Positions 1-4,388 of a stretch of DNA of 5,067 bases are shown one piece after another. A program made the position numbers and the translations under genes. Source of the DNA: Myxococcales bacterium (GTDB taxonomy: Bacteria; Myxococcota_A; Bradymonadia; Bradymonadales; Bradymonadaceae); assembly GCA_007120615.1 (NCBI GenBank), contig SKNI01000506.1:1-5067 (forward strand). The letters run 5' to 3'. Below the pieces are notes generated by a model. The model worked only from the letters and a program-made list of their open reading frames with translations. It made no database searches and was not told where the DNA came from. Within the stretch, counting starts at the first letter, position 1. The number at the start of each line of letters is the position of its first letter.

Positions 1-251
1 AGACCTTCGGTCCATCCGGCGATGACCCGGTTCAACGGGAACGAAGCTGGCTTTCCGCGCTTATAGGAACTGTCGAAAAGCTCGCCGTCTGTGGTCCAGC
101 CGGCGTAGTGAACGGTGACCGTGTCGGTCGCCGCGGGGTGGGTGGAACCGTCGCCGGCGCGCAATACTTTGGTGGCCAGTCCGGAAGCGGTGGTTTCTGC
201 ATCGGCCGGCGGTGCAGCGACATCGGAGGGGGTAGCGGTGGGATCACTCAT
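1..251 (-). CDS. FKBP-type peptidyl-prolyl cis-trans isomerase, 5' part only
   Basis: The gene encodes a prolyl isomerase that catalyses cis-trans isomerisation of X-Pro bonds during protein folding. Only the first 83 codons lie in the window and the gene runs off the left edge. The ATG (bases 249-251 read in reverse) is preceded by GGAG (260-263) with 8 bases of spacing. Residues 1-23 are a Pro/Ala/Thr/Asp-rich tail with no signal peptide or lipobox, so a cytoplasmic location is inferred. The FKBP fold begins near residue 24. The family signature VHYAGWTTDGELFDSS lies at residues 47-62 and RVIAGW at 75-80. By comparison with FKBP12, Y49, F59, D60, F71, V76, I77 and W80 match active-site pocket positions. 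The fold continues beyond the window, so it cannot be told whether this is a single-domain or a duplicated FKBP. The family assignment is firm; the cellular clients are unknown. Confidence 0.94.
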   Translation of the reverse strand, partial: MSDPTATPSDVAAPPADAETTASGLATKVLRAGDGSTHPAATDTVTVHYAGWTTDGELFDSSYKRGKPASFPLNRVIAGWTEG

Positions 252-289
252 AGTGTTTGCTCCAGGTTAAGGGTTGTATTAGCCCGATG

Positions 290-318
290 GTTGTAAAATC
301 AGCGCGGAATAAAGACAA
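290..318 (-). promoter_or_regulatory. Candidate sigma70-type promoter for the FKBP gene
   Basis: On the minus strand, TTGTCT (313-318) and TACAAC (290-295) are separated by 17 bases. Each hexamer matches the consensus at 4 of 6 positions. The site lies about 40 bases upstream of the FKBP start codon and its ribosome binding site. Matches of this quality can occur by chance, so this is only a candidate. Confidence 0.35.
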
Positions 319-340
319 GGGCGAATGGTTTTTCCCTCGG

Positions 341-379
341 TGACGCACCGCGTCATGGGGGTTGTGACGCGACGCGTCA
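341..379. promoter_or_regulatory. Tandem pair of perfect palindromes, probable operators
   Basis: Two 15-bp inverted repeats are present. TGACGCACCGCGTCA lies at 341-355 and TGACGCGACGCGTCA at 365-379. Both have identical 6-bp arms (TGACGC/GCGTCA) around a 3-bp centre. Both also share the flanking bases, G on the left and T-x-G on the right. Their centres are 24 bp apart, about 2.3 helical turns. This is the usual form of a paired binding site for a dimeric repressor or activator. They sit between the divergent FKBP gene and the 133-residue protein gene, closer to the latter, and the right-hand site overlaps its candidate promoter. The regulator is not in the window and I do not assign a family. 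Confidence 0.7.
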
Positions 380-388
380 TAGTATAGG
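362..388 (+). promoter_or_regulatory. Weak promoter-like pair overlapping the second palindrome
   Basis: TTGTGA (362-367) and TATAGG (383-388) flank a 15-bp spacer that contains most of the right-hand palindrome. Each hexamer matches the sigma70 consensus at 4 of 6 positions, but the spacer is shorter than ideal. If real, it would leave a leader of about 65 bases before the ATG at 461, and a protein bound to the palindrome would block polymerase. No better plus-strand candidate was seen between 380 and 447. Confidence 0.25.
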
Positions 389-460
389 GTGTAGGTTATT
401 AACACGCAGTTTTCGCCCGCGGTTCAACAAGATCGGACCAGAATTATAAGGAGTATCACC

Positions 461-862
461 ATGGCACAGTCATTACTTTCCAGGCTTAATCTCTCCAAAG
501 AACGGCTCACGGAGCTTCAGAACGGACTCTTCCTCAAAGGAGAGGGCGCCCGCGATGCTTCTCTTTCCGCGATCTACGGCCTGGGGGCGAGCACTCTCAC
601 CACGGCAGCCGATCTGAGTGAAAGGGTTCCCCTGGTGCAGGGCAGTTCCGAAGGATTGCGTCAGAAGGCCGAAGCCCTTCAGGATGCCGGCAAAGCCGTT
701 CAGCGGCCGCCGATCAACGAGTACGACGAGCTCAACGTCCAGCAGGTCAATCAAGCCCTCGAAGGCCTCTCGGAGTACGAATTGGAGAAAGTCCGCCGCT
801 ACGAAGAGTCCAATAAGAACCGCGTCACTGTGTTGCGTGAAGTGGAACGGCTGCTCGGCTAA
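461..862 (+). CDS. Small helical protein of unknown function with a C-terminal YD-x-L-x-V domain
   Basis: This 133-residue protein is soluble, lacks cysteine and tryptophan, and has no signal peptide or clear membrane segment. The start is well supported: AAGGAG (448-453) lies 7 bases before the ATG. Residues 1-80 are mostly helix-forming. A mildly hydrophobic Ala/Gly/Leu/Thr stretch (about 35-60) is followed by a charged helix, which superficially recalls phasins or other granule-surface proteins. Residues 83-133 form a second unit, beginning PPINEYDELNV, continuing LEGLSEYELEKV, then YEESNKNRVTVLREVERLL. From memory, this pattern recurs at the C-termini of small actinobacterial and deltaproteobacterial proteins (I believe catalogued as DUF8129, some annotated as lipid-droplet-associated). 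The gene is monocistronic, with palindromic operators upstream and a hairpin downstream. That it is a gene is near certain. The domain match is moderate and the phasin-like role is speculation. Confidence 0.9.
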   Translation: MAQSLLSRLNLSKERLTELQNGLFLKGEGARDASLSAIYGLGASTLTTAADLSERVPLVQGSSEGLRQKAEALQDAGKAVQRPPINEYDELNVQQVNQALEGLSEYELEKVRRYEESNKNRVTVLREVERLLG

Positions 863-872
863 CCATCATCCT

Positions 873-907
873 GTCTCCCTTTCGCCCGTTCTGGGCGAAG
901 GGGAGGC
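873..907. terminator. Strong hairpin between convergent genes, likely bidirectional terminator
   Basis: CTCCCTTTCGCCC (875-887) pairs with GGGCGAAGGGGAG (893-905) around the 5-base loop GTTCT. This gives 13 continuous pairs with one T-G wobble, extendable by T874-G906 and G873-C907. It begins 10 bases after the stop of the 133-residue protein gene and faces the convergent GLUG lipoprotein gene, which ends at 967. Neither strand has a good run of T after the stem, so it is not a textbook intrinsic terminator. It may instead be a transcript-stabilising hairpin or one copy of a dispersed genomic palindrome. A smaller palindrome, GGTCGCCGCGACC (927-939), follows in the same gap and is closer to the end of the minus-strand gene. 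Confidence 0.6.
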
Positions 908-966
908 TTGATGTTGAGACAACAGGGGTCGCCGCGACCGAGCTAGATGCACTCCACGGCCGAGCT

Positions 967-2922
967 CTACTCCTGCCACTGAAAGATCGGGCGCTGTACA
1001 CCATCGGGAGCCTCCCCGATGGTCCAGATCTCGTTGAAATCCCAGTCCTCAAAGGTATCCATCTCAGCAAATTCGGCCGTGGTTCGGCCGGTTCCACCAT
1101 CACTGGAGCCCACAATGGTGGTTTCTTGATCCCAATAGGAGGCGCTCACCGGGGTTTCCCAGTTGGAGCCGATCAAGGCACCCGTGTAGGTGCTCGAACT
1201 CTCGACGGAGCCCGCGGCGTAGGATTCGGTGACTGAGGCTTCGTGGGTTCGTGCTACCAGACCGCCGGCCATACCTGTGGCCTCGACGTCTGCTGTGGAA
1301 AAGGAGGTCATGATCGAGCCGTAACACAGTCCCACGAGGCCGCCGACCCAACTCGAACCGGTGACGGTGCCGCTGGAATAGGAACTGGCGATCATGCCAT
1401 CCTCGTTATGTCTGCCGGCGAGCCCGGCGACTCGATCTTCACCCTGGATATCGCCTGTTGCGTAGGATTGACGGATGTCGCCGTCATTCCATCCGACAAG
1501 GCCGCCGGTAAAATCTGCGCCCACGACATCTCCGGTGGCGTGGCAGCCCTCGATGGCTCCCGCTCCATCGACGGTGCCGGAGTTGCTGCCGACAAATCCC
1601 CCCGTTCTGAGAGTGCCTTCGACGTCTCCTGTGGCGTAGGAGTCGGTGATGATACCCGTATTATTGCCGGCGAAGCCTCCGGTGATGCTGCCCTGGTTGA
1701 CTACATTCGCCGAGGTCGAAGAGTCAGCGATTGTGCCTTCATTGGTGGCCACAAAGCCGCCGGAACGACCGTCTGCGGTGATGGTGCCGCCGATCACATG
1801 GGTATTGGTGATGGTGCCACGGTTGGTGGTGGCCACCGCAGCAACATGTTCTTTGCCCGTGAACTCCATATTTTCCAGAGTCAGATTCTCAATGACACCG
1901 TCTTCTCCGATACTGCCGAAGAGGGCCACAGAGTTGGAGTCTGGAGAGTCGATGGTCAGATTCCGAACCGCAAAGCCATTGCCGTCGATGGTCCCGCCAA
2001 AGCGCTCATTTGAGCCTTCCGGGCCAATGGGAGCAAAATCTTCGACATCTGCCAGGTCGATATCGCGGTAGAAAACAAACGCATCGAAGACAATATCGTG
2101 GTCCAACTCGGAGACATCGAGGTGATGCGGCGCGCAGATGCGGTGGGGATATTCCGCCGAACCATTGCCGCCACCGAAGGGCTCTCCCTCCTCGTGGCAG
2201 TCGACAAAACTGACCGTGTCGCCCGTTACTTCTATGGGCTCGGTGATCTGCAGAGTCTTGTCTCCGGCGTTGGTGGAGATCATTTCGCAGATCGCGACGC
2301 CGTCCTCGTCGCTTTCGCTGCAATCGCCGTATTGGTTCTCCTCTCCAGACGCAGTAAATTCAGGAGTGACACCATGGATCGGGTTTCCAAATTGATCGGC
2401 CAATTCGATGGTCACCTCCAGCGGGGTGATGCCATCGGCGATCCCCACATCGTCGGCTGTGATCGTGGAGTTGTCGCGGTGCACATCGGCCGCGACCACG
2501 TCAAAGAGATGGGTGGTCGTGGAGGCTCCTTCGAGATTTTCATCATCGGCTGTGATTTCAATCTGGTAGTCTGCTCCCGCTACCTCCACCGCGAATTCAA
2601 ATCGGGCGATCCCATCGGCATCGGTCGTCGTGACCGACTCGCCAGCACTGAACTCGCTCTGGTTTAGGCGGGCTTCGAGTTCTACTTCTTGCAGAGCAAT
2701 GGAATCGCCGTCGTCGTCGATAAACCCCACCTCGATTGTGAAAGATTGACCGCTTCCAACCTCCAGAGGCGGTTCGACGACGACGGTCAGGTAGCCGCCG
2801 CTATCATCTAGTTCCGTGTCGCCGTTTTGTTCTTCTTCGCCGCAGGCGGTGGTGGCGAGGAACGCGACGGTCGCCAGTAGGGAGATTGCTTTCTTTGCTG
2901 TGCTGGTGTTTCGGTATTTCAT
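967..2922 (-). CDS. Surface lipoprotein with two Ig-like regions and GLUG repeats
   Basis: This is a 651-residue envelope protein, probably displayed on the surface. AAGGA (plus-strand 2931-2935) lies 8 bases before the ATG. Residues 1-26 are a signal peptide ending in the lipobox TTAC, with C27 as the lipidated cysteine. Residues 29-43 are an acidic linker. Residues 45-143 and about 155-241 look like bacterial Ig-like (Big_1/invasin-type) domains; both contain the T-x-x-D-G-x-A or D-E-D-G-V-A turn typical of that fold. Cysteine pairs C201/C212 and C242/C263 could form disulfides. Residues 300-356 resemble the cap of a right-handed beta-helix. Nine GLUG-type repeats follow (359-602), then a typical end containing YWDQETT, GGTGRTTAEF and a final IFQWQ. 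Proteins of this build are usually adhesins or structural surface proteins. No catalytic motif is visible. The exact role and ligand are unknown. Confidence 0.93.
   Translation of the reverse strand: MKYRNTSTAKKAISLLATVAFLATTACGEEEQNGDTELDDSGGYLTVVVEPPLEVGSGQSFTIEVGFIDDDGDSIALQEVELEARLNQSEFSAGESVTTTDADGIARFEFAVEVAGADYQIEITADDENLEGASTTTHLFDVVAADVHRDNSTITADDVGIADGITPLEVTIELADQFGNPIHGVTPEFTASGEENQYGDCSESDEDGVAICEMISTNAGDKTLQITEPIEVTGDTVSFVDCHEEGEPFGGGNGSAEYPHRICAPHHLDVSELDHDIVFDAFVFYRDIDLADVEDFAPIGPEGSNERFGGTIDGNGFAVRNLTIDSPDSNSVALFGSIGEDGVIENLTLENMEFTGKEHVAAVATTNRGTITNTHVIGGTITADGRSGGFVATNEGTIADSSTSANVVNQGSITGGFAGNNTGIITDSYATGDVEGTLRTGGFVGSNSGTVDGAGAIEGCHATGDVVGADFTGGLVGWNDGDIRQSYATGDIQGEDRVAGLAGRHNEDGMIASSYSSGTVTGSSWVGGLVGLCYGSIMTSFSTADVEATGMAGGLVARTHEASVTESYAAGSVESSSTYTGALIGSNWETPVSASYWDQETTIVGSSDGGTGRTTAEFAEMDTFEDWDFNEIWTIGEAPDGVQRPIFQWQE
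1117..1848 (-). repeat. Nine tandem GLUG-type protein repeats within the lipoprotein
   Basis: Codons 359-602 hold nine degenerate repeats with a core like T-G-G-F/L-V-G-x-N-x-G-x-I-x-x-S-Y-A-T-G-D-V. The GG-F/L core recurs at residues 388, 415, 441, 473, 499 (AG), 527, 553 and 581 (GA). A divergent first copy starts at 359. The period is 26-28 residues except for one unit of 32, which carries an insertion around AGAIEG (454-459). Such repeats form rungs of a beta-helix. The copies are diverged at DNA level, so recent slippage-type expansion is not indicated. Confidence 0.85.
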
Positions 2923-2968
2923 ACTTCGTTTCCTTAGGTGCTCTCAATAGTAGGTCTCGCTGATCGGC

Positions 2969-2998
2969 ACCATAGGGGGTGATGGGGTCGTGGTTCAA
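2969..2998 (-). promoter_or_regulatory. Candidate promoter for the GLUG lipoprotein gene
   Basis: On the minus strand, TTGAAC (2993-2998) and TATGGT (2969-2974) are separated by 18 bases. Each matches the sigma70 consensus at 4 of 6 positions. The implied transcription start would lie near 2962, giving a leader of about 40 bases with the ribosome binding site in place. The position is plausible and the strength moderate. Confidence 0.4.
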
Positions 2999-3012
2999 AG
3001 GGCACTGCGCTA

Positions 3013-3060
3013 GTGGACGTGGCGTGGACGGTGAGTCGTGGCGGTGTGGGTGGTGCGGGC
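3013..3060. other. G-rich, A-poor patch in the divergent intergenic region
   Basis: Of these 48 plus-strand bases, 28 are G, 10 T, 7 C and 3 A. The patch begins with a direct repeat of GTGGACG (3013-3019 and 3024-3030). It lies between the two divergent promoter candidates and contains no supported gene. The rest of 2923-3167 holds only the promoters and leaders listed separately. Confidence 0.5.
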
Positions 3061-3087
3061 GTCTCCTGGTCTCCGCGCTTGCGAGCC

Positions 3088-3116
3088 TTGATAAGTGAAT
3101 ATTTCGGGAGGATAAT
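3088..3116 (+). promoter_or_regulatory. Near-consensus sigma70-type promoter for the hydrolase gene
   Basis: TTGATA (3088-3093) and GATAAT (3111-3116) are separated by exactly 17 bases. Each hexamer matches the consensus at 5 of 6 positions, making this the best promoter match in the window. Transcription should start near 3123. That leaves a leader of about 45 bases before the ATG at 3168 and argues against any translation start upstream of 3123. Confidence 0.7.
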
Positions 3117-3167
3117 GGGTTCTGTCCATAGGCTGTGAATGTGGAACCTACTTATGTGGAATATTCG

Positions 3168-3893
3168 ATGAATTTGAATCATGTCGGCCTCTCCGGGTTA
3201 GTATCCGTCTCGCTGCTGCTGCTTGTGGTGGGACTTCTGTCGGTGGGGTGTGCTTCTCCGAACTCGGAGCCTGAGGTCGAAAGCGTGAGCGAGAATGGAG
3301 AGCGAGAGTTGGTCGTTTTGGTCCACGGACTGGGCCGAACGGAGCTTTCCATGCTCCCTTTTTCCTGGGCGCTGAAGCGAAACGGGTATGAGGTGTTGAA
3401 TTGGGGCTATTCCAGCACCTGTTGTTCCATCGCTGAGATCGGGGAGCGACTGGGATCTGATCTGGAAGCACTGGAGCCGCGTCCCGACAAAATTCACTTT
3501 GTCGGCCACAGCATGGGAAATATCGTGGTTCGTTGGATGCTCAATCACGACCCGCCGGCCGAAAAGGGGCGCGTCGTGATGCTGGCGCCGCCCAATAAAG
3601 GAGCGGAGGTCGCCGATAAATACGTGGACCTTATGGGATGGCTTCTGGAGCCTCTCGAAGATTTGACCACCGACGAAAATAGTACGGCTCGTTCACTTCC
3701 GCCGATCGAAGAGCGCGAGGTGGGGGTTATCGCCGGAAAATATGACGGAAAGGTCTCACTCGACGAAGCTCATCATGAGGGCGAGGAAGACTTCAAGGTC
3801 GTGGGGGCAGCGCACACTTTCATTATGAACCGGCCCGACGTCCATCGGTTCACGGTCGACTTTCTGCAGGACGGGTATTTCGAGCAGAATTAG
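3168..3893 (+). CDS. Lipoprotein alpha/beta hydrolase (esterase/lipase-like)
   Basis: This is a 241-residue serine hydrolase anchored to the envelope by a lipid. Residues 1-27 are a signal peptide with a long Leu/Val core ending SVGC, so C28 is the modified cysteine. Residues 29-46 are an acidic linker. The catalytic domain starts LVVLVHGLGRT (49-58; HG forms the oxyanion region). The nucleophile is S115 in GHSMGN. The likely acid is D193 in YDGKVS and the likely histidine is H216 in AAHTF. The pattern resembles the EstA/PGAP1-like lipase group (COG1075-type) rather than large-lid true lipases. The substrate is unknown; ester or acyl-lipid hydrolysis is inferred. The reading frame is open back to a GTG at 3135. 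The ATG at 3168 is preferred because it gives a standard signal peptide and has GGAA (3158-3161) 6 bases upstream. Adjacent cysteines C85-C86 are unusual for this fold. Confidence 0.92.
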   Translation: MNLNHVGLSGLVSVSLLLLVVGLLSVGCASPNSEPEVESVSENGERELVVLVHGLGRTELSMLPFSWALKRNGYEVLNWGYSSTCCSIAEIGERLGSDLEALEPRPDKIHFVGHSMGNIVVRWMLNHDPPAEKGRVVMLAPPNKGAEVADKYVDLMGWLLEPLEDLTTDENSTARSLPPIEEREVGVIAGKYDGKVSLDEAHHEGEEDFKVVGAAHTFIMNRPDVHRFTVDFLQDGYFEQN

Positions 3894-3901
3894 GAGCGAC
3901 G

Positions 3902-3937
3902 ATGTCCTCTTCGTCCGCGCCCCAGGTTGGAGTTTGA
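3902..3937 (+). other. Possible 11-codon mini-ORF with a good ribosome binding site
   Basis: AGGAG (3892-3896), overlapping the stop codon of the hydrolase gene, lies 5 bases before an ATG that opens an 11-residue frame (MSSSSAPQVGV) ending in TGA. It is not in frame with the lipoprotein gene at 3960, which has only a weak ribosome binding site. It could be a coupling or leader peptide, or a chance frame. There is no evidence that the peptide itself matters. Confidence 0.25.
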
Positions 3938-3959
3938 CCCCCGTACCGGATAAATTACG

Positions 3960-4388
3960 ATGATCAGAACCCAAAAATTCGCCCGCACCTTAATGAGCAT
4001 CGCATTTCTCGGTGGGCTGCTGGCAATCCAGGCAGGTTGCGAGGGCCTATTTTATGACCTTGACCAGGAGCGATACGGCAGTGGGGGTGGTGGTGGAAAT
4101 CTGATCGAAATTGAGGGCTTCGTCACGCTGGATGGCACAAATGAGGCTCTGACGGGCGTCCGCGTTTGCTCCGGGGAAGGCGAGAGCGCGGTTACGGCAG
4201 TGACCAATAGCAACGGAAGATTCGTTCTCTCCGTAGATGGGCCGCCTCCCATAGACGTGCGAGCGAGTCAGTCGGGATTTTTTCGCGAAGAGAAAGAGGT
4301 CGATAATTGGGATGCGACCCTGAATTTCGAACTCACCGCCTGTGGTCTATGTCCCAATCAGCCCATCTCTCCGTGCCCCGCCCCCTGA
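3960..4388 (+). CDS. Small lipoprotein with carboxypeptidase-regulatory-like domain
   Basis: This is a 142-residue lipoprotein of unknown function. Residues 1-26 are a signal peptide (basic start, hydrophobic LGGLLAI) with lipobox QAGC, so C27 is lipidated. A glycine-rich spacer (40-46) leads to a beta-sandwich at about 49-125. Its pattern is IEGFVTLDGTNEALTGVRV, then TNSNGRFVLSV, then a final strand, as in carboxypeptidase-regulatory-like/transthyretin-type domains, which are usually non-catalytic binding or spacer modules. The tail holds CGLC (128-131) and C139, which with C70 could form disulfides. The start is bounded by an in-frame TAA at 3951-3953; GGA at 3948-3950 is only a weak ribosome binding site. 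It lies 66 bases after the hydrolase gene with no convincing promoter between, so cotranscription is likely. Its stop lies inside the 3' end of the convergent gene. Confidence 0.88.
   Translation: MIRTQKFARTLMSIAFLGGLLAIQAGCEGLFYDLDQERYGSGGGGGNLIEIEGFVTLDGTNEALTGVRVCSGEGESAVTAVTNSNGRFVLSVDGPPPIDVRASQSGFFREEKEVDNWDATLNFELTACGLCPNQPISPCPAP

Noticed and set aside
423..450. TTCAAC and TATAAG as a promoter for the 133-residue protein gene
   Set aside because: The -35 match is poor and the -10 would overlap the ribosome binding site, leaving no usable leader.
927..939. Palindrome GGTCGCCGCGACC as an independent operator
   Set aside because: It is short, GC-rich, single-copy in the window and placed after gene ends rather than before a gene. 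At most it is part of the termination region.
825..1115. A 96-codon minus-strand frame spanning the hairpin between the convergent genes
   Set aside because: It overlaps the ends of two well-supported genes in other frames and runs through a structured non-coding gap. There is no recognisable product.
1117..1848. CRISPR array or DNA-level tandem repeat
   Set aside because: The periodicity is at protein level (GLUG units of 26-32 residues). The DNA copies are diverged and there are no identical repeats with unique spacers.
1243..2013. A 256-codon open frame on the plus strand opposite the GLUG repeats
   Set aside because: It is the complement of a clearly coding repetitive gene. The Gly/Ala/Asp/Val-rich antisense reading follows from the repeat composition, and it has no domain or convincing ribosome binding site.
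3115..3138. An 8-codon frame (ATG at 3115) preceded by GGGAGG and ending TGA overlapping the GTG at 3135, resembling a coupled leader peptide
   Set aside because: The GGGAGG and ATG fall within the spacer and -10 hexamer of the near-consensus promoter, upstream of the expected transcript start, and the spacing from GGAGG to ATG is too short.
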